A stretch of 64,000 nucleotides of DNA, from the NCBI GenBank assembly GCA_963920575.1, contig OY986970.1, positions 3,501,654 through 3,565,653 of the forward strand, given 5' to 3'. The notes under the pieces are model-generated. The model was not told where the DNA came from, did not search any database, and worked only from the letters and a program-made list of their open reading frames with translations. The translations under genes were made by a program, and so were the position numbers. Of the stretch, positions 11,831 to 22,998 are shown piece after piece; within the stretch, counting starts at the first letter, position 1; each line of letters opens with the position of its first letter. This DNA comes from Narthecium ossifragum. Lineage: Eukaryota > Streptophyta > Magnoliopsida > Dioscoreales > Nartheciaceae.

Positions 11831-12639
11831 GGCAGGGGCTGAGGTAGAAGGGCCGCGGGGAGGCCGCGGCGGGGGGTGTGGGGGGTTTATTGGGAGGTGG
11901 GAGGATTAGCTAGGGTAAGTATGGGCATTTCCGTCCCATAGAGGCATGAGGCTCTATTACCATACCATATTTTTTTTAGACCGTATTGACAAATCTCCCT
12001 TGTTTTTTACTGAGCCAGGGCAGAGCGCGTTTAGTTTGGAAAATATTTTCATTTTTTATTTTTTATTTTTATATTTTAAAAATTGAAAATATGAAAACGT
12101 ATTTGATTTAGAATATTTAAAACTCTTTTTTGAAAATAAAAACATGCATATGTGATTGGTTTGTAACTCTAATTTTTTGTTTCAATGGGTTTAAGTTTGT
12201 AGGCCAGTTATTGTTATTTATTTTATATTTATATATGTTATAGATCATTAATATATGAGTTTTACATCTTTTTGTAATTACAATTTTGAAGCTATTGAAT
12301 CTCATAATTCCTTTTTAATATTAGTATATATTCTTATATTACAGCAATAATTTTTCATAAATACATAAGTTTAACTCTTAACTTAGCAAAATAATATAAA
12401 CTAGAATTTAACCAAGCATATATTCATATATGGACACCTAGAATCGAGCATGATCATATATATCTAAACGGCTTAGATCGTCTGATTGGATTTGAAAGGG
12501 GTTGGAAAAAGGGGAAGTAGATCAAAGGGCTGAGACTTGTCGGACTTGGATCGGCGGCGAGGGAGGGTCGCCGAAGGTCGAGATCCATTTTGCGGGGGCA
12601 TCGACAGGAGTATCCGCATTTGTTTCCTTCTCGATGTAG

Positions 12640-12737
12640 CTTTTGTCATGTCTTCTAGTGTAACTTTTTTTTTCCTGTTTCCGAGCCCTACCTTTATCGA
12701 ATCTTGGGACGAGATTTCCTTTAGGGGTATTAGGATG
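12640..12737 (+). pseudogene. 3' end of a Ty3/gypsy pol gene (remnant)
   Basis: The stretch ends in a frame reading FIESWDEISFRGIRM, coded by a sequence of the form GGGACGAGATTTCCTTTAGGGG just before the LTR. This is the characteristic end of plant Ty3/gypsy polyproteins, followed by a purine-rich priming tract and the 3' LTR. Only the last 30 or so codons are present; the remainder of the element is missing. Upstream sequence does not continue the homology, so the element is 5'-truncated or rearranged. Confidence 0.5.
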
Positions 12738-15027
12738 TGAGGACATGTCCCTCTACTCCTGGGTCGATTGTCTGGGCCGGGCCTGTAGCTCGTTTGCTTG
12801 TTTCACGTCGAGCGCGTGATCCGGTGGTTTGCTTTGTTTTGTGGGCCGCAAGGGCAATTTGGTAAATTGTGCCTTGTCGATTTGTTTCACACCCGCGTGT
12901 GCACACACTGACCGTGTTTGTGTTATTATTTCTTTAGAACGGTTAGGTGAATCCGGGATCGGAAGATCCGGGCTTGGGCTTGTGTTCTAGCCCAAGTCTA
13001 GCTTTCTGCACAAAAGGATCGATCTTTTCTTGCTAATAAGATCGATCATTTGGTGTAAGAAGGTCAAGTGCATCGTCATGAAGGATCGATATTTCCATTT
13101 ATAAGTCGGTTTATCCGTCTGTAAAACAGACGCAACCCCTTCTCTTTTCTCCTTTTGAAATCCGTCGTTTTTGAGCTCAGATCTGGCGAGATTTTGGAGG
13201 AGATTGAGGACGATCCTAGGCTCAGCAACGTGGATTGAAGCTGCTCTAGTCTAGATATGGATGCTACCTACTTGCTTTTTTCGATTTTTGAGTGTTTTGA
13301 GGTTGCATGTGTTTGTTTTGAGTAGATCTCCATACATGCTTGTTGGTTTTCAGTGTAAGTACCAGTTTTGGACTCGTGGTCCTTCATACTACAATATCCC
13401 AGGGTTTTGTGGGGTTTGGTAGAGTTTTCCGATGGTATTTTCCTTGTCTGGTTAGCCGGAGAACCCATAGAGATCGATCCTTTTTGAGAAATGATCGATC
13501 GTCTTTGGGGCGTCATGCTTGTCCCGTGCATGATCGATCTTCTGGTGGAGAATATCGATCTTTTGCTTGGCGGGCATGGGCGGGTCCCGGGTCACGCAGG
13601 TGATCGATCATCTTGGAAGGATGATCGATCCTTTTTGGCTTGACAGGGACGGAACTTCTGGTTCACTAAGAAGTCGATCATGTTAGTGACAAGAAGGTGT
13701 TTTCGTCGATTTTTGCCCGCGGGGCTTTGTATGTACGGGTTTTCTTTACCGTTTTATACCTGGTACATATGATTAAGCATGTTAGCCCCATAATGAGGGG
13801 TAGTGGTGAACCGGGAGAGTAATGACTCCCGGGATGTGTAGAATAAACGGGTTGGTCGCCCTACTGCTTTCCTTAGCCTCACATGCCGGTGTGCGTCGAG
13901 GGTATATGATATGTTGTAGTGATAGCAGTGTTTGCGGGGGTTGCTTCTCGTTGCTAGTTATTTTCTGTGAGATGGCTGGCAGTTGGTAGTGCTACCATTG
14001 CAGCAGTTCCTTGGCTTATTTACCTGTTCACCACCCCAGGCCGGCAGGGCGCCGAGCCCAGACCATGCTTTATATTATCACATGTGTTGCATGCTTACTT
14101 GTCTTCATGCTTGTGTTCATAGCATGCATATGGTTGTGCATTAGTTGCATAAGGTTAGGACGTGCGTGATATGTAGTGTCGTCGTTCCGAGGTTTTGGTT
14201 TGAAAACTCGGATTTAGCCCTCGAAACGTGGCTGGGTAACTTGGTCCAGGATTGGATGTTTGTGTTTAGTCGAATTTGATGATAGGCCTCGATGACTTGA
14301 ACACTTGTTGATCGAGGTTTTAGAGGTCGTGTCGGCCTTGAGCGGGGTTCTGAGGTGTAGCCGGTGTCCGGTTCTCTTGTCTCTTGAGTAGAGGGGTGTG
14401 TCTACTCAGCGGTGTCGGTTCCCGCCTAGCAGTGCTAGTTTTCTGCATCGCTAAGGGTGACCTAGTATGTGACCAGTTCGGCTGGAAGACCATGACTGAG
14501 GCCCATCAGGGACACACGGTGGGGTTATGGAGCCCATGTGTACATCCAGGCTTTGTTTGAGGGCGATATTGTTGTGTTTCCCTCTTCATTCTGTGAGTCG
14601 TAGTGTAGCTTCCCTACTGAGCTTAGTTGCTCATTCCTACCGGGTTGCGCTTTGCAGGTGCAAACATTAGCTCCTCTTCTATGGCCCTGACCGGGCAGGC
14701 GTTTGGTGACGCGGTAGCGTCTGGCGGTGTTTGAGAAGCGGTGATCTTTTTCAGCATGACCCTTTGTATAAATAGCTTCTTACGTGAGTGTGTAAATGTT
14801 TGTACTTGATTTACCCTCTTCGAGGTTTTGTAGATTTGTAGCATTTGGGTTTGTATTCTTATCTTTGAGGTTTCTGTTAATTATATTTGTATAATGAGGG
14901 TGCTTGAGGTTTGTTTAGGGAGACTAGTAGATTAGAGGGAACCCTCGCTAAGATTTTTCACAGTTAGTTAGGTTTTGGTTCGCGTCCCCAGGCCCGGTTG
15001 GGCTTTCGCGGGTTGGGGCGCGACAGG
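12736..15027 (+). mobile_element. Long terminal repeat of a Ty3/gypsy element
   Basis: The segment starts TGTGAGGACATG directly after the pol remnant and ends GGGGTTGGGGCGCGACA-type sequence at about 15027, with TG...CA boundaries. A length of about 2.3 kb is usual for Del/Tekay-type LTRs. It contains no long open frame. Around 13470-13680 it carries a cluster of GATCGATC and CGATC motifs. No second LTR or matching target duplication was found, as expected for a truncated copy. Boundaries are inferred from the pol junction and the TG/CA rule. Confidence 0.5.
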
Positions 15028-15683
15028 AGGGGTCGCTTGGACCTAATGACTCGATCCATCGGACTGGATCGTCCGTTCCGGCGTGGTAGGTGATGGAATC
15101 AAGGAGGGTGACACTGGAGATTCTTGGGGAAGGAGGTCAACGGGGATCCAGTGTCTGAAGGGTACGACTGGGGTAGGGAACGCCTGGAAAAAGATGGTGT
15201 GGGGTCGTGGTGGTGGGCTTGGACGACAACGAGGGTGGCGTGAACGGCGAAGGAGGTAGGCTGGGTTGTGGTGCCGGGCCTGGATGACGAAGGAGGTGGC
15301 ATGGGCGGCACGAACTGTGAAGGAGGTGGCTCGAGGCCGTGGTGGTGGGCTCTGACAACGACGGGGGCGGCCGGAGAACAGATATTGGTTGCCGACGGAT
15401 CGGAGATCTGGCGACGACAGTGACTATTTGAGATCACACACCCGTGAGAAACCATATAGAGATCCTCGCGATAGTGCCCATCGGATGAGAAATGGTCGCA
15501 ATCGGGAGAGGCGTTAGTGTAATTTGAAAACGAAAAACGATAAAACGACGTTTTCATGTTTCCTGGAAAACAATGTTTCCATTTTCCAAAAAACATTCTC
15601 ATCAGCTATAAACCAAATTGGTTTTCATACCCATTTTCTATTTTCATGAAAATAAAAATGAAAAACAGGTAAACCAAAGAGGC

Positions 15684-16331
15684 CCTTAATAAGTCTCAAA
15701 TGGAGAATAACGGATGCTTCCTCTACCATAACTATTATTTTAGTTTCATCGGATGTTTTTTCTGTCTTTACATAAATATCATTGTTAGTGAATTTTTGCA
15801 TCAAAAGAGGCCATGGGTTTTTTCGTCTTTCTTTCAGGCCCTTGTGATGTCGTCCCTTTCACTCCTTAACATAAATGTTGTATTAATTCTTGAATTTCAT
15901 GCGGTGGTTCCTCTTCCGCTTCACAATGGAAAAAGAAAACCTTTGAATCTTTCACTTATTAATATAACTATTATATGAGGTTATATGTTGGCTGTCCTAA
16001 TATGCAGACGATGCCTCACTCACAGAAACTTGAGAAAGGACGTGTCAATCATTCATTTTTTAATTGATCGGGAGGTTCTTCTATAACTTATCCTAATTTT
16101 ATTTTCTATTTATGTTTCCTCTATAACTTTACTTTATGCCCATGATTACTTATTTCACTTATATTTCTACTTTCTAACTTCTAGATCTTACTCTAACTTC
16201 AGTTATCATTTAATTATTTGTTGCGTTAATCATAATGATAGCTTGGATCATAACGTTGACGATGAAAATCGTCGGCTAAGGATTTCTAGATTATTGTGAG
16301 TCATGTTTTCTTAGTTTTAATAAAGTGTCAT
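15684..16331. other. Intergenic AT-rich DNA, nothing recognised
   Basis: Low-GC sequence without repeats or coding signal that I can support. The open frame around 15700-15978 shows no family features. Confidence 0.5.
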
Positions 16332-16390
16332 GTTTTTTTTGATGAGATGAGCCAACAGGTTAATATTTACATCCAAACAAGACAGCAAAA

Positions 16391-17868
16391 CTAGCTGCCG
16401 AACAGCCGAGTCCCTGACTCGCGAGACCAGTTATACATCAACCTGGATCTGCGACACGCTCGAGCAACACTATCGGCTCTCGCGTTACACTCTCTAGAAA
16501 TATATAAAAAGAGAACAGAATCAAAAAGGAGTGCATGCAACCAAATCTCCTTAGCAATGTGCTCCAAGTCTGGGGGCCATACCCTTAGACCATTAAGGAT
16601 ATGAATTGCGGCGAGTGAATCCGTCTCAACTATGATATTCTTGAGCCCATGTAATTTAGCATTTCTCATCCCCTCCAAAATCGCTTCCATCTCACCTTCT
16701 AGGACTGAAGCAATAACCAGCGGCCTACCCCAAGCCCAAACCTCTCTCCGATCTGCGGATAAAACGACAGAGCTGATTGCAGCAGATCCAGATAATGGGT
16801 CATAAGAAACATCAGTTTGGATCACATGAGATCCCAGCGAAGAAGAGGCACCAAGGGACGAACTAGGCGAGGTAACATGGCTTGGCCTCTTAGCGTGCTC
16901 TAACTGCTCTTTTACCATTCTTCTTATCTTGCATGCAACAACCTCAACAGAATCTCCACTGGCACTGAAGACTATCTCGTTACGATCTTTCCAAATCATC
17001 CACATACCGCATCCCAAGTATGCTTTCATCGTCTTCGAACCATTTCCAAGCAATGCGTCTAAGACCGCATTAAGGTTCCAAGCTGGGAGATGAAGACCCT
17101 CTTTCTCGGCAATTAAGGAAAACACTTCAAAGATGAACTGGCATCCAAAGACCGCATGAGCAACTGTCTCAGGCTCTCTATTGCATCTTGGACAAGTTCT
17201 CACTGAGGTCAAATGCAGCCTCCATAGCCTATCTCTCACCGGTAACTTCTCATGCATGACTCGCCAAAGGAAATGGCGAACTCTTGGGCCTCCTGGAGAC
17301 CTCCATACGTTGTTCCAAGCTTCCTCATTACCATACTTGGATTGCTGGATTGCTTCCTGTGTATGTGCTAAATAAGCTGATTGTGAAATTACCAACCCAA
17401 AGCCACTGAGAGGCCAGCCGCTGCTATCATCCTCGCTACACACTATCCGTTCAATTGCTTCTGACAATGAAGGGTGAAAGGGCCTTTGTAAAGCATTGTC
17501 ATCCCAAACTCCATTAGCTGCAAGATCTCCAACCTGAATGCTCTCCAATCCAATGTAGACATTAAACATAGTGGGCCATCTAGATAAAGGCAGATTTGAA
17601 ATCCATGCATCATTCACAACATTGAGATGGCTTCCAAGGCCTGGATTCCAAACTAATCTTTTCCTGATAGAGTTCGCGGCATAACATATATGCTTCCAAT
17701 GGGTTGAAGCCAAACCTGAGTCATGAGGGGAAGGAAGGGGTCCTTGCCATTGATATTTGGCTTTGACGAGTGCTTTCCAAACATTGATTCCCGGCTCGAG
17801 AAAGGATGCTGCTCGTTTTGCTTTAAGGGCCACCTGCCATGAGTTGAGATCTCTAATGCCTAGCCCAC
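16391..17868 (-). pseudogene. LINE ORF2, zf-RVT and RNase H part
   Basis: The frame is open from about 17868 (GLGIRDLNSWQ, continuous with the reverse transcriptase after correcting one frameshift) to the stop at 16391. It shows the plant LINE zinc-binding motif (KLPVRDRLWRLHL followed by CPRCNREPETVAHAVFGC) near the middle. The C-terminal RNase H domain has the expected acidic residues in QTDVSYDP, EGEMEAILEG, ETDSLAAIHIL and ECNARADSVAR. It is intact within this part, so it is a fairly young insertion. Confidence 0.88.
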
Positions 17869-18737
17869 AATCTCTTTAGGAGAGCAGACATCCTTCCAAG
17901 CTATGTTGGCGATGCCTGACCTGCGTCCCCTCCACAAGAAGTCGCGGCAAACACGATCAAGCTTGTTAATAACTCCCAAATGAATGTGGGATGTATGCAT
18001 GACGAAGGTAGGGATGGCTTGGAGGACAGATTTGATGAGTACTAGCCTTCCAGGATCCGAGATGTGCCTACCCTGCCAGGAGAGAACTTTAGCCACCATC
18101 TTGTCAATCATTTCTGAACAATCCGTCGCCGTCACTCTCCCGGAGCAGAGGGGAGCTCCAAGATAAGTCCAACTGCCCTTTGCCTCAGCAAGACCAAGAA
18201 TATGACAAATGGTGTGCTTCCTCTCAGCCGGGACAGTTGGGGAGAAGCGCACGCTGGATTTGCTAACATTCATTTCAAGGCCCGAAAGAAGTTTGAACCT
18301 TAACAAAGACTCCTTCAATCTTCTTGCCTCCAAGCAGGTAGCATTAGAAAAGAGCAAGCAATCGTCAGCATAAAGCAAATGAGATAGAGAGAAGTCAGAG
18401 CTTTTGAACCTTAGTCCCTTGAGCCCCGTTGATGGATTCTTCAGAATTCTTGAAAGAACCTCCTGAACTGTTAAAAAAAGATATGAGGACAAGGGGTCTC
18501 CCTGCCTCAAGCCACACTGAGAGCTGAACCTGCCGTGAAGCTTGCCATTGACTATGATGGAGAATTTTGGTCTGACTACACAAGCTATCACCCAGGCAAT
18601 CCATTTGGATGGAAAGCCCATTGCTTCCAACACCCTTTGCAAGAAACCCCACTGTACTCGATCGTAGGCTGAACGAAGATCTACTTTCAAAATCATCATG
18701 CTATTAGACTTCGGAGTCATTTTAACTGAGTGATAGA
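17860..18737 (-). pseudogene. LINE ORF2, reverse transcriptase C-terminal part
   Basis: Non-LTR reverse transcriptase fragment with the conserved blocks LKVDLRSAYDRVQW, GLRQGDPLSSYLF and LLYADDCLLFS (catalytic YADD), followed by GSWTYLGAPL. It begins at the TRIM target duplication and is joined in sense to the fragment at 19471-19889. It ends in a premature stop at KEIVG where a frameshift leads into the RNase H part. Confidence 0.88.
18733..18737. repeat. Target site duplication of the TRIM, left copy
   Basis: ATAGA lies immediately before the TGTGAGG start of LTR1; the identical ATAGA lies after LTR2 at 19466-19470. Five bases is the usual target duplication of LTR retrotransposons. Confidence 0.9.
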
Positions 18738-19138
18738 TGTGAGGCCCGCTGGGTCTACCGGGGCGACAAGATGCCTGCGCCTGGAGGGCGGGGCAGAGTC
18801 GGGTAGCCGGGTAAGCAATCCCACAACGCCTGGGTATGGTCCGGGGTTCGGTATAAGTATATAGTAACCCTTTAATAGACACAACGCGTTTTAAAGCCGT
18901 GATGGCAATGAACCGCAGAAAAACTCCAGTGTTAAGCGTGCTTGGGCTGGAGTAGGTTTGGGAGGGGTGACCTCCCGGGAAGTCCGATCGATCGGTGGGT
19001 TTATCGATCGATCGGCTCGATCGATCGGCTGCGGTGAGCCAAAAGCGGACAATATTGTGTCGGGTGGGGCCCTCGGGTGGATCCTGGTCGGACCGGGAGC
19101 CCGCGGGCCGGGGCCCAGTGGAGGGCCGGGGCGTTACA
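18738..19138 (+). repeat. TRIM LTR1 (401 bp)
   Basis: Starts TGTGAGG and ends TTACA. It contains three clusters of the palindrome CGATCGATCGG at about 18986-19030, in the segment that LTR2 lacks. A GTATAAGTATATAG stretch near 18853 is the best candidate for the promoter of the element. Confidence 0.92.
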
Positions 19139-19141
19139 GTA

Positions 19142-19154
19142 TGGTATCAGAGCC
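19142..19154 (+). promoter_or_regulatory. TRIM primer binding site, initiator tRNA-Met
   Basis: TGGTATCAGAGCC, three bases after LTR1, is complementary to the 3' end of initiator methionine tRNA, the standard primer for plant LTR retrotransposons. Confidence 0.92.
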
Positions 19155-19197
19155 GGAACCCAGCCGGAAATTGTGCCAGCGAAGACGCTGGGCCTCC

Positions 19198-19210
19198 AAG
19201 GGGGGTGGAT
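19198..19210 (+). promoter_or_regulatory. TRIM polypurine tract
   Basis: AAGGGGGGTGGAT lies directly before LTR2, the expected place of the plus-strand priming site. Confidence 0.8.
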
Positions 19211-19465
19211 TGTGAGGCCCGCTGGGTCTACCGGGGCGACAAGATGCCTGCGCCTGGAGGGCGGGTAGCCGGGTAAGCAATCCCACAACGCCTGGGTATG
19301 GTCCGGGGTTCGGTATAAGTATATAGTAACCCTTTAATAGACACAACGCGTTTTAAAGCCGTGATGGCAAAGCGGACAATATTGTGTCGGGTGGGGCCCT
19401 CGGGTGGATCCTGGTCGGACCGGGAGCCCGCGGGCCGGGGCCCAGTGGAGGGCCGGGGCGTTACA
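19211..19465 (+). repeat. TRIM LTR2 (255 bp, internally deleted)
   Basis: Same ends as LTR1, but sequence jumps from GTGATGGCAA directly to AGCGGACAATATTG, omitting the segment with the CGATCGATCGG cluster. The break lies in a CAA/AA microhomology. The rest is nearly identical to LTR1. Confidence 0.92.
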
Positions 19466-19470
19466 ATAGA

Positions 19471-19889
19471 CCTCTTTTGCTGCATCTATATTATCATGAA
19501 TGCAACGGCCAGTGAGGAAGGCTGATTGTTCTAATCCAATGAGGCTATCAAGGACAAGCTTCATTCTTCTGGCTAGGACAGTTGTAATGACCTTATAGCC
19601 TACATTGCATAGGCTAATAGGTCTGAATTCCTTAACAACCTTAGGGAACTTGCACTTGGGTACAAGAGAGATAAATGTTTCATTCCAATTCTGGAGAAGG
19701 CGAGCTGTTTGGAAGAAACTCTGGACAATTTCAACAAAATCATGGCCAACGATATCCCAGTTGTTAAGATAGAATTCAACTGGTATGCCGTCGGGCCCCG
19801 GACATTTATTCTTCCCCATGCTACGTAGGGCATCAAGGATTTCAGCTTCAGCAACTTCACTTTCAAGCAGACTATGCAGGCTCTCATGC
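19471..19889 (-). pseudogene. LINE ORF2, reverse transcriptase N-terminal part
   Basis: Contains the non-LTR reverse transcriptase blocks KNKCPGPDGIPVEFY, FISLVPKCKFPKVVKEFRPI and SLCNVGYKVITTVLARRMK, then SAFLTGRCIHDNIDAAKEVY, which ends at the TRIM. It continues the same protein as 17860-18737 once the 728-bp TRIM and one duplication are taken out. Confidence 0.88.
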
Positions 19890-20299
19890 TACGTATTGTA
19901 TGCTTAATTCTTCTATTTTTCTAGCAGTTAGACAAGTCGTTCCACAGTTGTAAACATATATTTTCTCATTGAGTTTTGATACCGACTATATCTTCCGCAT
20001 CCCTAATCACAAAAGAAATATAATGTTTTAGTACTAAAATAAAATTGTCACGGAGTAGTATATGTCATGTCTAATCTAAAATACTTTAAATACTTCTTCG
20101 GCATTGCAGTCAAAATGTAGGATACAGATTTTATGTTAAGGTTGATGATAATATCGTTTGACGTTGGTAAAATGCTTGAGTTCAAATAAATACTGTATTA
20201 AAATTTCTACAAGTGATTTGTATGAAAAAATATGTTTAAATTATATTAAAATTTCCTCAAATGATTTTATCTTAAGTTTGATGATACTCTGAGATCAAG

Positions 20300-20757
20300 G
20301 TGGCCGGATCAAGGATGCGTGTTCCGAAGCTATTGTTGCTACCTCTTGCGAAGAGGCGGAACTGCATGCTATTTATATGGGTCTTTTGTTGACTTCGCAG
20401 TTAGGTGTGTCAAGGTGTTTGGTGGTATCAGATGCGAGGTTTATGATTGCCTGTATACATGGGTCTATCTCTTAGCCTCCTCATCTTGCTAGTTTATTGA
20501 GAGATATCTGTGGGATGGCGACGTGCTTTCTGGCAGTTGTCTTCGGATCTGTGCAACGAGATCGAGTTCGTGATGCGGATTATCTCGCCATGCTTGGTAA
20601 ACATAGGCGCTGGAGTCACTGTTAGGTCTTTGCTTCTGAATCTGAAACTCCGACATATTTTCCTTTTTGTTCATTTTCCTCGTTACGTAGTTTTTTTTTC
20701 GTTAACTAGTTATTTTTGGCTGACTTACTCAAAAAAAAAAATAATAATAATAATAAT
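20300..20757 (+). mobile_element. LINE 3' fragment with RNase H remnant
   Basis: On the plus strand the sequence encodes a degraded RNase H tail of the plant L1 type (EAELHAIYMGLLLTSQL, then VVSDARFMIACIHGS, interrupted by a stop). It is followed by an untranslated region and a simple A-rich tail ending in AATAATAATAATAAT at about 20730-20757. It points opposite to the LINEs on either side and is a 5'-truncated copy. Confidence 0.75.
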
Positions 20758-21121
20758 TGGCATGTCACGTGTCGAACCACCACTTGCGGAAAGAAAAAAA
20801 AGAAGAAATCAATGATTAAGATGGGAAGAGAAGTCCTTTTTGGGAAAAAAGGGTCTTGGAATGTGTGAATTTGATGGTTTGACGTGAAAACAAAATTTGA
20901 CGTTTTCCATTTTTTTAAATATTTTTTATTTAAACCTTTTTTGTGTGTGTGTGTGGAGGGGGGCGGGGTGACAAGGCAAATGTGTTTTAGACACGGAATT
21001 TTGTCTTCATTTTTATTGAAATAAAATGTAAAACATTAACAATGAAAACAAAAAAACAGCTAATAGAATTCAGTTCATTGATTACCTGATTATTTCTGGG
21101 TAAGAAATCTCAAAGATTGAG

Positions 21122-22060
21122 TGGGTTTTTTTTTTTTGATTAGTTGAGCTAATAGACCCATATAAGGGTCAGTTATAAGAATTGTTGAGAGGGACGGGGA
21201 TAAAGGCCCTCAGCCTCTTCAGTATAAGCAAAAACAGAGCAAAGTGTCAGAGCCTCATGAGCAAGCTAGTCTGCACGGAAGTTGTTCTCGCGGGGGATGT
21301 ATGTCACACCGAGCTCAGCTAGGATGCAGCTCAGCCACCATATGTCTTGAACCACGACTCTACAGTTCTCCACTAAGGGTAATCTCCCCTCAATCAGCTG
21401 GACCGCGTGCATGGAGTCACTTTCAATAGTTACATGTTTAAAGCTCTGGTGCATGGCGTTCTCGATGGCCATACGGATGGCACGGAGCTCCCCATGCAAG
21501 ATGGAATCAGTCTTCTGCGAGCTGCTAATGGATCACATACAAGATCCTTCTCATCAATACACATTGCGCCAAGTCCAGCCATGCCGGAAAAGACAGCTGA
21601 AGGAAGCATCAACTTAGAACCGGGCTCCAACTGCTTCAACTGGGGCTGCTCTTTGCCTGCGGAGATTTGCTACGCTGATATGTTCCTGTGATTGCCATCT
21701 GATTAGATGAGCCAAACCCCCTTCCCTTGCCACGACCTTGCATCTGTCCTTCCATAACCACCAGGCCCTCGTAGGCGAGCGCGGAGGCTGCTCGCTTGGT
21801 CTCTTCAGATTTCCACGACTTACAAAGTAGGTGAAGGAAGCTGTCCATGGTGAGCTGAGTGTCGCGGATACCAGAGAGCATGATTCCACACATTCTGGAC
21901 AAATCCGCATTCGAAAAGAACATGCTCTGCGATTTCTTTCGTGATGCCACAACGAGGACATAGGCTATTGGAGATTAGGCAAAGACTCCAGAGTGCGGAC
22001 TTTGACCGGCAGCCGTCCGTGAAGAAGCTTCCATATCATGTGACGCAAGACAAGGGCTAC
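21122..22060 (-). mobile_element. LINE 3' fragment with zf-RVT and RNase H remnants
   Basis: Minus strand, 5'-truncated. The zf-RVT part is broken by frameshifts (HGRLPVKVRTLESL, then CPRCGITKEIAEHVLFECGF in another frame). RNase H follows: MHGELRAIRMAIENAM, TIESDSMHAVQLIEGRLP and YIPRENNFRAD. An A-tail corresponds to the T-run at 21127-21140. The 3' UTR end (GAGCTCAACTAATCAAAA type on the minus strand) resembles that of the LINE at 16332 in form. Confidence 0.78.
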
Positions 22061-22998
22061 TGAGCAAATAAATGGATTATTAAATCAAATCAACATTTTA
22101 AGCAATCATGTTCTCACCACCGGTGGTCGTGTAGCATCAAAGGCTTATAACCTCGTGTTCGTGTTCTTAGCTCTTTGATTCTAATTTCTATGTGAAAGAG
22201 ATTTGTGGTCTTCGATTCTAATATTTAATTTTTTTTAACAAATAATAGTAAAAAAAGCAGTCGTGGTTCTTGCTCAATAAAGTAATGTAGATCAGAACCT
22301 GGGGGAAAAAGTACTGGTTTTTAATTCCTATTTTAGGTTAGTTATATGCGCAGGACTCTTTTATACTAACCTGTAAGTTTGACAAACCCCATTCATCAGG
22401 GTCATACTATTTTTCTCATATTGAGTATTTAATTCTATATTATTACTTACGCATTGTGCTCAAGTCTTATCTCCCTCAAATTGACTATTTTGTTTTATAG
22501 TGTACTAGGTGGTGGGCCCGTGCCACCTGACACGGCTAACTGTCCGCCCCCACTATCTCTATTATAACTTACGCCACATCAGCCACTATCCTTTTTTTTG
22601 TTTATTTAATTATAATTTTATTCCACGTGTATGTCATGTGTGTATAAGTTTATGACTCAGATGATGAGTTATAAAAGTAACTACTTTGGATCTTATAAGG
22701 TAGATAAGTATGTATATTTAAAACTAATCTCCTGGCTTATGATTATAAGGATGTATATTTAAAATTAACCTAGGGAAGATGATAAAAATATACAAAGTTA
22801 ACTTAGGAAAATATACATGTAAATAAACTAATAGGAGGTAAACGGTTGTAACCGTTTTTGCTCCTTATAAGATGGATTACAGTATTTGAAACAATCACAT
22901 TTCTAAATTAACACCACGATGGATTAAAAGAAAAGTTCACATTTCGCTCAAGTCTTTTCTAGAACTAGAACTCTTATTTTAGAAATTTAAACATAAAT
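22061..22998. other. Intergenic AT-rich DNA, nothing recognised
   Basis: No coding signal on either strand; no repeat beyond simple AT-rich stretches. Confidence 0.5.

Larger units (their letters stand above)
12017..15683. mobile_element. Possible older TIR element split by a gypsy insertion
   Basis: The left side reads GCGCGTTTAGTTTGGAAAAT followed by an A/T-rich stretch with CATTTTTTATTTTTTATTTT. The right side, reverse complemented, reads GGGCCTCTTTGGTTTACC followed by a similar TTTTTCATTTTTATTTTCAT. These look like diverged terminal inverted repeats of a GGxCxxxTTTGGTTT type. The inner flanks (about 12490-12640 and 15030-15480) are both GC-rich with GATCGG and TCGG motifs, as if one internal segment had been split by the retroelement at 12640-15027. 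Ends are approximate and no target duplication was found. Confidence 0.35.
18738..19465 (+). mobile_element. TRIM (miniature LTR retrotransposon), 728 bp
   Basis: Two LTRs (18738-19138 and 19211-19465) flank only 72 bases of internal sequence with a primer binding site and a polypurine tract and no gene. Both LTRs start TGTGAGGCCCGCTGGG and end GGGCGTTACA. The element sits in the reverse transcriptase of a LINE and is flanked by perfect ATAGA duplications. It must have been mobilised by another element's proteins. LTR2 lacks about 135 bases present in LTR1, plus an 11-base indel. Confidence 0.95.
16332..19889 (-). mobile_element. 5'-truncated L1-type LINE with RNase H, split by a TRIM
   Basis: Read on the minus strand the element begins inside ORF2 at about 19889 and ends in an A-run (T-run on the plus strand at 16332-16339). 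Order: N-terminal reverse transcriptase (19889-19471), TRIM insertion (18738-19465), rest of the reverse transcriptase with the YADD catalytic motif, zinc-binding zf-RVT region, then RNase H. The endonuclease and ORF1 are missing. A frameshift at about 17860 separates the reverse transcriptase from the zf-RVT/RNase H frame. It is a dead copy. No target duplication was found. Confidence 0.9.

Noticed and set aside
11480..11842. Arg/Ser-rich frames in the GATCGG minisatellite
   Set aside because: Open frames are a by-product of the repeat unit; no start context or homology.
12736..15027. Reading the 2.3 kb segment as a solo LTR with a target duplication
   Set aside because: The bases before and after (TAGGA or GGATG versus GGAGG) do not match exactly, and pol-end coding precedes the left end, so a 3' LTR of a truncated element is the better reading.
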